From Sulfuritalea sp. (GTDB lineage Bacteria; Pseudomonadota; Gammaproteobacteria; Burkholderiales; Rhodocyclaceae): a stretch of 64,000 nt of DNA. The position numbers and the translations under genes were made by a program. Shown here in pieces: positions 9,591-19,673 of this stretch. Numbering within the stretch: the first letter of the stretch is position 1; each line of letters opens with the position of its first letter. The notes beneath the pieces were generated by a model. The model did no database searches. It was not told where the DNA came from and saw only the letters and a program-made list of their open reading frames with translations. The stretch lies in NCBI GenBank assembly GCA_023700805.1, contig JAMPYF010000011.1, positions 1 through 64,000 of the forward strand, in the 5' to 3' direction.

Positions 9591-11199
9591 GCTCGATACA
9601 CATACTGGCTATCGACTGGCCGAACTCCGGATGCCAGGTGGCGACTATGACACGAGCGGCACCACCGGTCGCGCACCAGCGGATTATATGTCCATCGGGT
9701 AGAGTCAGCAGCCCGCCGTCGCCTGCGCTGGAAGCCGTGACGGCCGGATGCAGGTAGAAGCGCGCCACCGCTTCGCCAAAACCGCCTTCGACCGTATCGG
9801 TAACGCGCAAACCCTGCTCCGTCATGCGCCAGTTGCGGCGGTGCAGGGGCCGCCCCGGCAGACGACAATAGCCATCATGCGCACAAGTCAGCTCCACGGC
9901 ATCGGCGTCCTCGCTCGCGGCGAAGCCCACGGGCCGCGCCCGGCGCGCCACGCGAAAGCCGCTCCAGACCTCGCTCGAATCGGCGCCATCGATCTGCACC
10001 GTACTGTGCGCTGCGGTGCCGCGCTGGCGCAGACGCTCGGCACCGAGCCCGTACTCCGACGTCCCCGAATTCACTACTACCCGCTGCCCGAAAACAGACA
10101 GCTCGAAGGACAGCGTATCGGCATGGGCGTGGCCGGGCAGATAGTCGGGACCGATTTCGCCGACATCCGCTATCAGGACGGCATCATTTCTCCGCACCCG
10201 TACGTAGCCACTCTGCAGGGCCGACTTCAGTCCGCCAGCAACCATCCCCAACTCATCAGCGTAAGCGCCCAGGTCCGCCAGCTTCGGCGCAATCCCAAAC
10301 GCTGCATCGTTGAAAAATGCAATCCCGCCGTCCGGATGGGTCATCGCCGCCAGCCAGTCCAGCATGCGCAGCGCGAGCCGGCGCCAGTCGGTCACCGCTG
10401 CGGGGTCCATCGTGCCCGGCCAGCGCCGTGCAAGCTGGATCAAGTCCAGCAGATCCTCAAGAATGATCGCGTGATACATCGGGCTGCGCTCGAAATGCCC
10501 GCCGTCCTCCAGTATCTGTTCGGCATGCTCGCGGCGCAGAATGGCGAGCCCCTTCTCCCGCCAGACATCAGCCTCCGGCCCGGAAAAGAACGTCCCGGCA
10601 AAGACCAGCGCCTTGGCGTTCGCCAGCAAATGGTTTCCCAGCAGATGCCACTCCAGCCGTCCCATCAGCCAGCGCGCCTGCACCGCCAGACTTTGGACCA
10701 CACCCGCCTCTGGCGCATTGCCCGCGGCAAGCCACTTGATCCAGTTCACCAGCCGCAGCGACAGCGGATAAGGCTCCCAGCCGTTGCCGACCGCAGGTGG
10801 GTTCTCGGCGATCCAGCGTGCCATCAGGGCGCGGTGCCACTCCAGCCGTGCCGCCGCATCGTCGGCGTTCAGGTCATCGAAATAATGCAGGTTGTAGAGC
10901 CAGAGCTTGGGCCAATCCGACCGATTCCAGTCGGCAGCCGAAGTCAATGTCCGCGTCACCGACAAAAAGTGAAAGCGCGCCGGCCCGGTCATCGATACCA
11001 CCCGACCGCAACGTGCCCACTGTCCGGTCGCTGGCCGCACTTCCGGCGGCGGCCGCAGATCTGGCGCCGGGCGACGCAGGCGAAACCACAGCCGACCGTA
11101 AATCTGGACTGGCCGCAGATAGCGGATAGTGTGCCAGTAGCGGAAGACCGTTCCGAGAAAATTGCGACCCGCAGGAAATGGCCGGCAAGTCATGGCCAA
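9544..11199 (-). CDS. Heparinase II/III-family protein
   Basis: WLYNLHYFDDLNA..., NDAAFGIAP, YLPGHAHADTLSFELSVFGQRVVVNSGTSEYG typical of EPS-locus heparinase-like proteins. Confidence 0.85.
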   Translation of the reverse strand: MAMTCRPFPAGRNFLGTVFRYWHTIRYLRPVQIYGRLWFRLRRPAPDLRPPPEVRPATGQWARCGRVVSMTGPARFHFLSVTRTLTSAADWNRSDWPKLWLYNLHYFDDLNADDAAARLEWHRALMARWIAENPPAVGNGWEPYPLSLRLVNWIKWLAAGNAPEAGVVQSLAVQARWLMGRLEWHLLGNHLLANAKALVFAGTFFSGPEADVWREKGLAILRREHAEQILEDGGHFERSPMYHAIILEDLLDLIQLARRWPGTMDPAAVTDWRRLALRMLDWLAAMTHPDGGIAFFNDAAFGIAPKLADLGAYADELGMVAGGLKSALQSGYVRVRRNDAVLIADVGEIGPDYLPGHAHADTLSFELSVFGQRVVVNSGTSEYGLGAERLRQRGTAAHSTVQIDGADSSEVWSGFRVARRARPVGFAASEDADAVELTCAHDGYCRLPGRPLHRRNWRMTEQGLRVTDTVEGGFGEAVARFYLHPAVTASSAGDGGLLTLPDGHIIRWCATGGAARVIVATWHPEFGQSIASMCIELVFKGPQAAMEFSWA

Positions 11200-11242
11200 A
11201 GCGCGATCGGCGACATCGCGTTCGCGGAAGCGGCATTACCAA

Positions 11243-11581
11243 TCAAGCGATTTTTGCCGTGGAACGTCGCTGGCCTGGATCATCCTCAAAAGCTATTTTC
11301 AAGCGCTTCCCGATTGCGGCGGCCGCCTTCGTAAGCGTCACCAGCGTAACGGAAGCGTTGTCGGGATCAAGCAGGCGATCCAGTTGCGAGCGGCTGGTGC
11401 CAATGCGCTTCACCATCGCAACTTTCGATATTTTTTGAGATTTCATCGCCTCCGCCAGCATTACAGCGATCACTTTCTTTATGGCAGTTGCTTCGACATC
11501 CTCATAGATACCTTCGTCCTTGAGAAAGTCATCGAAGCTCGATCCCTCATGCTTGTTGCGTTTCACTTTGCGTCCTTCCAT
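11243..11581 (-). CDS. HigA-like / XRE antitoxin-type protein (alternative GTG start at 11563)
   Basis: MLAEAMKSQKISKVAMVKRIGTSRSQLDRLLDPDNASVTLVTLTKAAAAIGKRLKI. Confidence 0.8.
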   Translation of the reverse strand: MEGRKVKRNKHEGSSFDDFLKDEGIYEDVEATAIKKVIAVMLAEAMKSQKISKVAMVKRIGTSRSQLDRLLDPDNASVTLVTLTKAAAAIGKRLKIAFEDDPGQRRSTAKIA

Positions 11582-11664
11582 TTCTTCCAGCGTTTTCCGG
11601 CAAGGTCGATATCGTCGCGATCGGCGTTTTCCTGCTTCTTGACGATGCCTTGCAACAAAACTAT
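11564..11664 (-). pseudogene. C-terminal remnant of a gp49/HigB-like toxin
   Basis: Reading frame ...IVLLQGIVKKQENADRDDIDLAGKRWKKWKDAK* directly upstream of and overlapping the antitoxin; no 5' portion. Confidence 0.6.
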
Positions 11665-11668
11665 ACCC

Positions 11669-13810
11669 TCACCCACCCGCCGCCTCGATCGTCACCCGCG
11701 CCACTTCGATCAATTCCTCCAGCGGAATCGGCGCCGGGCCGCCCGCCTCGACTGCGCGGACAAAGGCGGCGGCACAGGCTTTCTGGCCCTTGTCCTGGCG
11801 CCACAGGTTCATCTTGGCGAAACCCGGCCAGCCGAAACCGGCAAGCCTGCGGAAGTTGTCGAGTTGCAGCGCCCGACCGCTGGCAAACACCTCCAGCCGT
11901 TCCTTGGGAAAGCTCTTCGGGCCGTTGGCGAAGTAATGCACGGTGCCGATCGAGCCGTCTGCGAACGAAAGCTGCAGGCTCACCGTATCCTGGGTTGCCG
12001 ATGCCATGTCCGTCCGCCGCCACTCGACGATAGGCGCGCCGGCCAGAAAGCGCAGCAGATCGATGAAATGGCAGGCCTCGCCGACGATGCGGCCGCCGCC
12101 GACCTCGCTGTCCTGCGTCCAGTGCTCGGCCGGAATCGCGCCGGCATTCACCGTCATGACAAACGCCTTGGGGCCGCCGACACCCGCGAGCAAGGCCTTG
12201 ACGCGCTGCACCTGCGGCGCAAAGCGGCGGTTGAAGCCGACCATCACGCGCCCGGCCGATGAGGCCGCCGCGGCTTCGATCGCGGCCAGTTCGTCCAGCG
12301 TCAGGCAGAGTGGCTTTTCGACGAACACATGCTTGTCGGCCTTGAGGGCCTCGATCACCAGACCGGCATGGCTGTCGTGCCGCGTGGTGATCACCACCGC
12401 ATTCACCGCCGGATCGCTCAGCACGCCCGCGGTATCGGTGGTGGTCTGCTCGAAGCCGAACTTGCGCCCCGCATGCAGCCCGCTCACGCCGGCGCTCGAT
12501 GCCACCACCTTCAAGCGCGCCCCGGCCAGCTTGAAGGCCGGGATCAGCACCGCGGTCGCGTAATTGCCCGAGCCGATAAAACCGCAACTGCACGCGGCAG
12601 CCGGCGCCGCAGCCGCATGCGTAAATTCAACAGTCTGCCGCCGTACCGGACTCTGTCTGCCGGGGACTCCGCTTCGCGGGCCGGCAAGCGCCAACTCTTC
12701 ATCCTGCGGATATTCCAGCAGTATCCCCAGCGAAGGCCCGGCCCCGCCCACCAGGGCATAAGCCTGCTCGGCGTCGTCGATCGCGAAGCGGTGCGAAATC
12801 AGCGGCTTCACGTCCAGCCGGCCGTCGGCCATCATGTCCAGCACGGCCTCGAAGTTGCGCTGCTCGGTCCAGCGCACGAAGCCCACCGGGTAGTCGTTCC
12901 CCTTGTCCTCGTAGCTGGGGTCATAGCGCCCCGGCCCGTAGGAGCACGACACCTGGAAAGTCAGCTCCTTCTCGAAGAAGTCGGCGCGCGAAAGCTCCAG
13001 GCCCGTCACGCCGACCAGCACGATGCGGCCGCGTTTGCGGCACATCTGCGCGGCCTGGTGCACCGGCTCGTTGCTCTTGGTCGAAGCCGTGATCAGCACC
13101 GCATCGACGCCGCGCCCGCGCGAAAAACGCTGCGCCGTCGCCACCGGATCCTCGCCGGCCGCCAGATCCACCACCTCGGCGCCCATGGCCCGCGCCAGGG
13201 CGAGCTTGTCCGCGTCAAAATCCAGCCCCAGCACGCGGCAGCCCTGCGCGCGCAGCAACTGCACCGTCACCAGCCCGATCAGGCCGAGCCCGGTCACCAC
13301 CACCGCCTCGCCCAGCGTCGGCTGCACCAGGCGGATGCCCTGCAACGCGATGGCGCACACCACGGTGAACGCCGCCTCCTCGTCGGACACGGAATCCGGC
13401 ACCCTTGCGCACAGATTCACCGGCACGCTCACCGCCTCGGCGTGCTTGCCGTTCGAGATCACGCGATCGCCAACGGCAAACGCCGTCACGCCAGCGCCAA
13501 CTTCCAGCACCCGCCCCGCATTGCAGTAGCCCAGCGGCAGCGGCTGGTCGAGCTTGTTGAACACCGCGTCAACCGTCGGCAGGAGGCCGTCGGTCCTGAT
13601 CTTGTCGAGCACCATGCGCACCTTGTCCGGCTGCTGGCGCGCCTTGTCGATCCAGCCGGCCTTGCCGAACTCGATCATCATGCGCTCGGTACCCGCCGAC
13701 ACCAGCGTGCGCGTGGTGCCGATCAGCAACTTGCCGCGGCCGACCGCCGGGCAGGGAACGTCGGCAACTTCAGTCGCGCCTGTTTTGAGGCTTTGAAGTA
13801 TTTGTTTCAT
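11669..13810 (-). CDS. Bi-domain oxidoreductase (Zn-dehydrogenase-like plus Gfo/Idh/MocA domain)
   Basis: Zn-dehydrogenase half (GYCNAGRVLEVGAGVTAFAVGDRV) fused to Gfo/Idh/MocA half (VEKPLCLTLDELAAIEAA). Confidence 0.88.
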   Translation of the reverse strand: MKQILQSLKTGATEVADVPCPAVGRGKLLIGTTRTLVSAGTERMMIEFGKAGWIDKARQQPDKVRMVLDKIRTDGLLPTVDAVFNKLDQPLPLGYCNAGRVLEVGAGVTAFAVGDRVISNGKHAEAVSVPVNLCARVPDSVSDEEAAFTVVCAIALQGIRLVQPTLGEAVVVTGLGLIGLVTVQLLRAQGCRVLGLDFDADKLALARAMGAEVVDLAAGEDPVATAQRFSRGRGVDAVLITASTKSNEPVHQAAQMCRKRGRIVLVGVTGLELSRADFFEKELTFQVSCSYGPGRYDPSYEDKGNDYPVGFVRWTEQRNFEAVLDMMADGRLDVKPLISHRFAIDDAEQAYALVGGAGPSLGILLEYPQDEELALAGPRSGVPGRQSPVRRQTVEFTHAAAAPAAACSCGFIGSGNYATAVLIPAFKLAGARLKVVASSAGVSGLHAGRKFGFEQTTTDTAGVLSDPAVNAVVITTRHDSHAGLVIEALKADKHVFVEKPLCLTLDELAAIEAAAASSAGRVMVGFNRRFAPQVQRVKALLAGVGGPKAFVMTVNAGAIPAEHWTQDSEVGGGRIVGEACHFIDLLRFLAGAPIVEWRRTDMASATQDTVSLQLSFADGSIGTVHYFANGPKSFPKERLEVFASGRALQLDNFRRLAGFGWPGFAKMNLWRQDKGQKACAAAFVRAVEAGGPAPIPLEELIEVARVTIEAAGG

Positions 13811-13871
13811 TGACTTTCAACATTCACAGCGAGCTTCGAACAGCGATGACAGTCCGCCATCTACCCCCTTT

Positions 13872-13937
13872 GGCCGACTGAAGTCGGCCCTACAACGGCA
13901 CCCTGTCCCCGACCTGCAAGGCGGACCTGAGTCCGCC
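13872..13937. repeat. REP-like hairpin pair
   Basis: GGCCGACTGAAGTCGGCC (13872-13889) and GGCGGACCTGAGTCCGCC (13920-13937). Confidence 0.6.
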
Positions 13938-14064
13938 ACCCCTTCCACAATTTCTATCGATAAGCCTCGCGCCGATCACCTACGCGGAGGGGCGACCGAT
14001 AACACAACGATCCTGAATATCGCAAATGATGCGCCAATAATCTTGCGCCTTGCGCCCCCTCACT

Positions 14065-15294
14065 TCACCGCAAACTCCTCCCGCTTTCGCCCGGACCCCT
14101 CCAACGCAACCAGCCACTTCGGGACCCGGCCGCGGCCCGACCAGGAATCGCCATTGGCGGGATTGCGATACTTCGCCGCGACGGCCTTGCGGGTTTTGGC
14201 GGCCTTGACACCGCCGCCCAAGTCGGCCAGCGTGATGCCGTATTCCGCCAGCCTTCCTTGAAGGTCAGGCCGAGGATGAGGATTCTTGAGTCCACAACTT
14301 GCATCTTGCGCCGCGTCATGAGCTTGACGACTTCGTCGGCCACATAGCCGGCCATGCTGTCGTTGATTCGGCGGCCGGCGAGGATGACTTCGGGGTGGTA
14401 GCCGATCTCCTGCGCCTTGTGGGTCAGGTAGTAGGGATCGACGCCGATGCAGTGGCCGCCGACGAGGCCCGGTCGGAAGGGCAGGAAGTTCCATTTGCTG
14501 CCGGCGGCTTCAAGCACTTCGAGGGTGTCGATGCCGAGGCGGTGGAAGATCAATGAGAGTTCGTTCATCAGGGCGATGTTGAGATCGCGCTGGGTGTTTT
14601 CGATGACCTTGGCGGCTTCGGCGACCCTGATGGAGCTGGCCTTGTGGGTGCCGGCGGTGATGATGCTGCGATAGAGGGTATCGACGAAATCGGCGATTTC
14701 CGGGGTGGAGCCGGAGGTGACCTTCTTGATGGTGGGCAGGCGGTGTTGTTTGTCGCCGGGGTTGATGCGTTCGGGGCTGTAGCCGCAGTGGAAGATATTT
14801 TGTTCCGTCTCCTGCCCCTGCCCCATCCCCTCCCCGGCCCTCCCCTTGAAGGGGAGGGAGGTGGAGTAGCTTAGGCCGGAGTGTTTTTCGAGGATGGGGA
14901 CGCAGACTTCTTCGGTGGCGCCGGGGTAGACGGTGGATTCGTAGATGACGATGGCGCCTTTGGGCATGACCTTGCCGACGGTTTCGGAGGCCTTGATCAG
15001 CGGGGTGAGGTCGGGGCGCTGGGCGTTGTCGACGGGGGTGGGTACGGTGACGATGAAGACATTGCAGCTGCGCAGTTGTTCCGGGTCGGCGGTGAAGCTG
15101 AGCTGGCTGGCTGCGGCGAGTTCGGCGGGTTCGACTTCACGGGTGCTGTCGCGGCCGGCCTTGAGTTCGTCGATGCGGCCTTGCTTGATGTCGAAGCCGG
15201 TGACCGGGTATTTCTTGCCGAATTCAACGGCCAGCGGCAGGCCGACGTAGCCCAGGCCGACGATGGCGATACGGGTGTCTGTTGAAATGTTCAT
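14065..15294 (-). pseudogene. UDP-sugar dehydrogenase (TviB/WbpO-like), C-terminal domain lost, fused out of frame to an H-NS gene tail
   Basis: Good homology pattern to [10 protein letters not shown], then the DNA encodes, in another frame (14060-14494), [13 protein letters not shown]...[21 protein letters not shown], an H-NS C-terminal domain. Confidence 0.7.
14838..14858. repeat. Palindromic dispersed-type repeat inside coding sequence
   Basis: CCCTCCCCTTGAAGGGGAGGG; encodes in-frame insert [14 protein letters not shown]. Confidence 0.65.
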
Positions 15295-15358
15295 GCAGGA
15301 TCAGGGCTTTCTCGACGACAGAAGGTGGGCGACGGAACGGAGATCGAGGACAAGGTAC

Positions 15359-15772
15359 TCATGCATTCTGCTTCGTGGGCAGCGCGGCACTGCCCGGCAT
15401 TTCCGCTTGCGCTTGCCGCAGCGCCGATATTTCGGCCTTCAGGGCTTCGTACTCGGCTTCTTTCCGGGCCAGGTAATCGCGGGTCAGCAGGGCACGGTTC
15501 CTGACGCCCTCGGGCGTCAGGAGGTACGCGACCTTGGAAAGCTTGCCGCCGCTGCGGCCGAAGTGCGCCATTTTGAGCAGGCCTTTTTCGACCAGGGCGG
15601 CGATCAGATAGTGAACCTTCCCATTGCTTATCCCCAGCTGATGGGCAAGGTCCCGCTGCGAGATTTCCGGGTTCTGTTCGATTGCGCGAAGAATCTGAAA
15701 ATGGACTTGATCTTTGGGGGTCATCGGGGTTGATTGGATAGCCGCTGGCGCGTGCTCAATTTTGAGCGCCAA
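15359..15772 (-). CDS. MarR-family EPS-associated transcriptional regulator
   Basis: ILRAIEQNPEISQRDLAHQLGISNGKVHYLIAALVEKGLLK... and C-terminal coiled segment. Confidence 0.85.
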   Translation of the reverse strand: MALKIEHAPAAIQSTPMTPKDQVHFQILRAIEQNPEISQRDLAHQLGISNGKVHYLIAALVEKGLLKMAHFGRSGGKLSKVAYLLTPEGVRNRALLTRDYLARKEAEYEALKAEISALRQAQAEMPGSAALPTKQNA

Positions 15773-15812
15773 TCACTATAACGGCGGTGGGGGAATATGG
15801 CAATCGATTTTT

Positions 15813-15838
15813 AAAGAGTTGGCGCTGGCGGCACGGCG
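15813..15838 (+). repeat. Representative copy of dispersed ~24-bp repeat
   Basis: AAAGAGTTGGCGCTGGCGGCACGGCG; matched at 8291, 12682(rc), 13485(rc), 17019, 27636(rc), 30693, 45160, 51811(rc), 55352(rc), 62645(rc). Confidence 0.85.
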
Positions 15839-16034
15839 ACGGGTTCTTGGGACCGGAACGGCAGGCTGGGATGGCCTCTGTGCAGCCGGCTTGCGGGCTA
15901 GCCGCAATAAGTACGATCGAAGCGGATCGGCGCTTCAGGCGCTGCGCTGTCGCCAACTCCCGTGCAGCTTGCTGCCCCTCCCATGATGTGTCCGCATGCC
16001 GCCGTTCATCCGCGAACTGCCGGCTCGGAGTGAG

Positions 16035-16982
16035 TCAATGATGATTTTCGAGCAGCCGCACCAGGGCGTGCAGGACGCGATTGACCGGCGTCGCGATGCC
16101 CAGCGCCTCGCCGCGGCGCAGCACGTAGCCGTTGAGGTGGTCGATCTCGCTGCGCTTGCCGCGCGCCAGGTCCTGGGCGGTCGAAGACAGCTGGCCGGGC
16201 ATGGTCCGCACGATGTCGGCCACGGCCTGGTGGATGTCGCCGGGCAGGGTCACGCCTTCGGCCTGCGCCACGGCCAGGCATTCGGCGACGATGTCGCGCA
16301 TCACCTGATCCACGCCGGCGCCCTCAACAATGCGGCCGTAGGGCAGTTGCGTGATGGCCGAAAGCGCGTTGTAGGCGCAATTGATGATCAGCTTGGCCCA
16401 CAGCGCGCCGGCGACGTTGTCGGAGACCTGCACCGGCACGCCGGCGGCGGCGAACATCCGCGCCAGTTCGGCGCCCTGGGGCGATGGCCCTATCACCAGC
16501 TCGCCGCGCCCGCGGTGCCGCACATGCCCGGGCCCGGCCATTTCGGCCGCGACATAGACCACGGCCGGCAGCACCTCGCGCCCGAGCAGCGCCTGCAGGC
16601 GGTCGGCGTTATCGACGCCGTTCTGCAGGCTCAGGATGATTGCATTGGCGGCCAGGTGCGGCGCCATCGCCGCGGCGGCCGCGGCGGTATCGGTCGACTT
16701 GACGCAGCACAGCACCAGTTGCGCCCCGGCCACGCCGCCGGCATCGGTGCCGGCCTCCAGCGCGACGTGCTCGCGGAAGGTCTGAGTATCCAGCAGCAGG
16801 CCGTCGCGCTCGATCGCCGCGACATGCTGCGGCCGTCCGACCAGGACCACCGCATGGCCGGCGCGGGCCAGCATTCCGCCGTAATAGCAACCCACCGCAC
16901 CGGCGCCCATCACCGCAATTCTCATTTCACCCTCCTGTTCGTCATGCACATCGGCCGCCGGCCAGCTTGCCGGGGAGACCAT
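16035..16982 (-). CDS. panE: 2-dehydropantoate 2-reductase
   Basis: MRIAVMGAGAVGCYYGGMLARAGHAVVLVGRP; likely start is the internal MRIAVMG. Confidence 0.88.
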   Translation of the reverse strand: MVSPASWPAADVHDEQEGEMRIAVMGAGAVGCYYGGMLARAGHAVVLVGRPQHVAAIERDGLLLDTQTFREHVALEAGTDAGGVAGAQLVLCCVKSTDTAAAAAAMAPHLAANAIILSLQNGVDNADRLQALLGREVLPAVVYVAAEMAGPGHVRHRGRGELVIGPSPQGAELARMFAAAGVPVQVSDNVAGALWAKLIINCAYNALSAITQLPYGRIVEGAGVDQVMRDIVAECLAVAQAEGVTLPGDIHQAVADIVRTMPGQLSSTAQDLARGKRSEIDHLNGYVLRRGEALGIATPVNRVLHALVRLLENHH

Positions 16983-17057
16983 GAGGCCGAGATTAGCAGC
17001 CCGCGGGCGCGGCCGCAGAAAGTTGCCGCTGGCGCCACGGCGCCGGTACGCGCCCGA

Positions 17058-18479
17058 TCAGCCGCCGCCCGCCTTGAAGCGCCGCAGCGTGCGCAGCCGC
17101 GCCTGCGCGTGGTCGACCACCGGCGCCGGGTAGTCGCGACCGATGACGACAGCGCAGGCGGCCTGCTGATCCGCGCTCATTTTCCACGGCGCGTGGATGA
17201 ACTTCTGCGGCACGCGCGCCAGTTCCGGCACCTGGCTGCGGATGAAGCGGCCCTCGGCGTCGAATTTTTCCGACTGCGTGACGGGATTGAAAATGCGGAA
17301 CCAGGGTTGCGCATCGCAGCCGGTCGAAGCGGCCCACTGCCAGCCGCCGTTGTTGGCGGCAAGGTCGAAATCGAGCAGCTTTTCGGCGAACCAGGCCTCG
17401 CCCTGGCGCCAGTCGAGGCCCAGGTCCTTGCACAGGAAGGATGCGGCGACCATGCGCAGGCGGTTGTGCATCCAGCCGCAGGACGACAGCTGGCGCATCG
17501 CGGCATCGACCAGCGGATAACCGGTGCGGCCCGCGCACCAGGCGGCGAACAGTTCCGGCGCGACATCCCAGCGCAGGGCGTCGCAGGCCGGCTTGAAGCA
17601 TTGGGTGGCGACGCGCGGATGGTGCCAGAGGATGGCGTGGTAGAAGTCGCGCCAGATCAGTTCCGCAAGCCAGGTTTCCGCGCCGCGGCCGCCGTGCGCA
17701 TGGGCGTAGGCGGCAAGCTGGCGGATCGAGAGGGTGCCGAAGCGCAGATGCGCCGACAGGAAGGAAGTGCCCCTGACGGCAGGGAAATCCCGCGTGGCGG
17801 CATAGTCGTCGATGCGGCCGATGAAGTCGCGGAACAAGGCTTGCGCGCCTCCCATGCCGGTGGGCACACGCAGTGCGCCCAGATCGGTATCTTCGAAGCC
17901 CAGGTCCTGCAGCGTCGGCAGCGGAGCGTCGGCCACCGGCGGCGCGAGATGCGCGGCGTATTCCGCGACGGGCCAGGCGCGCAGGTCGGCCGCCGCCAGC
18001 CTCTTGAGCCAGGCATTCTTGTAGGGCGTAAACACCGAAAAGGCCTTGCCGCCCTGGGTCATCAGCTCGTCGCGCTCGAAGATCACCTGGTCCTTGAAAT
18101 CGAGATAGTCGGCGTCGGGTTTGCCCGCATGGAGACGGCGCCTGACTTCCGCATCGCGGGCGATCGCCGCCGGCTCGTAGTCGCGGTTGGCGAATACCGC
18201 GGCGACGCCGAGCTGTGCGGCGAGATGCGGAATTTCGATCCGCGGATCGCCATGGCGCACGATCAGCGCGCCGCCCATCGCGCGCAGCGCGGCGGCGACA
18301 TCCTCCACCGCGCGCAGGATGAACTCGACGCGCCGGTCGCGACGCGGCAGGCGATCGAGCAGCGTCGTGTCGAAGACGAAGGCGCAATGCACCCGCGTGT
18401 GCATGCGCAGCGCGTGATGCAGGGCGGCGTGGTCGTGCAAGCGCAGATCGCGACGGAACCAGACGAGGGCGGCGGACAT
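17058..18479 (-). CDS. phrB: Deoxyribodipyrimidine photolyase
   Basis: [16 protein letters not shown]..., [55 protein letters not shown]. Confidence 0.93.
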   Translation of the reverse strand: MSAALVWFRRDLRLHDHAALHHALRMHTRVHCAFVFDTTLLDRLPRRDRRVEFILRAVEDVAAALRAMGGALIVRHGDPRIEIPHLAAQLGVAAVFANRDYEPAAIARDAEVRRRLHAGKPDADYLDFKDQVIFERDELMTQGGKAFSVFTPYKNAWLKRLAAADLRAWPVAEYAAHLAPPVADAPLPTLQDLGFEDTDLGALRVPTGMGGAQALFRDFIGRIDDYAATRDFPAVRGTSFLSAHLRFGTLSIRQLAAYAHAHGGRGAETWLAELIWRDFYHAILWHHPRVATQCFKPACDALRWDVAPELFAAWCAGRTGYPLVDAAMRQLSSCGWMHNRLRMVAASFLCKDLGLDWRQGEAWFAEKLLDFDLAANNGGWQWAASTGCDAQPWFRIFNPVTQSEKFDAEGRFIRSQVPELARVPQKFIHAPWKMSADQQAACAVVIGRDYPAPVVDHAQARLRTLRRFKAGGG

Positions 18480-18538
18480 CGGATGATCGAACGGGGATAC
18501 TCGGGAAGGTACTGACAGATTACAATGGCGGCAGATCC

Positions 18539-19111
18539 ATGGAAACCGTCAGTCTCGCCAACCACTTTCTGATCGCCATGCCCGCCATGGCCGACCCGAA
18601 TTTTTCCCGCACCCTGACCTACATCTGCGAGCACAACGCCGACGGGGCGATCGGCATCATCGTCAATCGCCCGATGGACATGAACCTCGCCGGACTGTTC
18701 GACCGGGTCAGCATTCCTCTCGAAGACCAGCAGGCCGAGGCCCGCTTCGCCGAGCTGCCGGTGTATTTCGGCGGCCCGGTGCAGACCGATCGCGGCTTCG
18801 TGCTGCACCGGCCGGCCGGGCAATGGCAGTCTTCGCTCAACATCAGCGAAGAAATCGCGCTGACCAGTTCGCGCGACATCCTGCAGTCGATGGGCAGCAC
18901 CGGCCTGCCGGCCGAAGTGCTGGTCAGCCTCGGCTACGCCGGCTGGACCGCCGGGCAGCTCGAATGGGAGCTGTCGCAGAACGCCTGGCTGACGGTGGAG
19001 GCCGACATCGGCATCATCTTCTATGTGCCGCCCGAAGAACGCCTGCCGGCGGCGATGCAACTGCTCGGCGTGGATTTCGCCAACCTGTCCGAAGTGGCCG
19101 GGCATGCCTGA
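18539..19111 (+). CDS. yqgE: YqgE/AlgH family protein
   Basis: [38 protein letters not shown]. Confidence 0.92.
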   Translation: METVSLANHFLIAMPAMADPNFSRTLTYICEHNADGAIGIIVNRPMDMNLAGLFDRVSIPLEDQQAEARFAELPVYFGGPVQTDRGFVLHRPAGQWQSSLNISEEIALTSSRDILQSMGSTGLPAEVLVSLGYAGWTAGQLEWELSQNAWLTVEADIGIIFYVPPEERLPAAMQLLGVDFANLSEVAGHA

Positions 19112-19673
19112 GCGCTTGCCGCCGGGCCGCCCCAAGGCAAGCGCAGCGTTCGACCCGGAGCCGCCCGTGGGCGGCGAACCAGTGTCACCCCCGCCGGGGC
19201 GGGGGGCGGGGGGTGGGGGCCTTGCTGCCAGCGGTTCCGTACTGGCTTTCGACTTCGGCATCAAGCGCATCGGCGTCGCCATCGGTACCCTGCTCGGTGC
19301 GGGTCGCTCGGCTTCCGCCCGGCCACTGACCACTATCGATGCCGAAGGCAACGATGCGCGCTTCGACGCCATCGCCCGGCTCATCGCCGAATGGCAGCCG
19401 GTGCAGCTGCTGGTGGGCCGGCCCCTCAACGAGGACGGCACGGCGCACGAAATGACGGCGCGCTGCACGCGCTTCGCCAACCAGCTGCGCGGTCGTTTCC
19501 GCCTGCCGGTCGATGAAGTCGACGAGCGCTTCAGCTCCACCGCGGCCGAGGCGAACCTGCGCGAGCGCGGGCTGTCCTGGCAGCAACGCAAACTGCAGGT
19601 CGATGCCGAAGCCGCCTGCATCATTCTCCAGACCTGGTTCGACAACCATGCCGCAACGCCTGCCACTGCCTGA
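19104..19673 (+). CDS. ruvX: Putative Holliday junction resolvase RuvX/YqgF with low-complexity N-terminal extension
   Basis: [16 protein letters not shown]...[27 protein letters not shown]...[14 protein letters not shown]. Confidence 0.88.
   Translation: MPERLPPGRPKASAAFDPEPPVGGEPVSPPPGRGAGGGGLAASGSVLAFDFGIKRIGVAIGTLLGAGRSASARPLTTIDAEGNDARFDAIARLIAEWQPVQLLVGRPLNEDGTAHEMTARCTRFANQLRGRFRLPVDEVDERFSSTAAEANLRERGLSWQQRKLQVDAEAACIILQTWFDNHAATPATA
19196..19219 (+). other. G-quadruplex-type motif
   Basis: GGGG-C-GGGGGG-C-GGGGGG-T-GGGGG. Confidence 0.8.
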
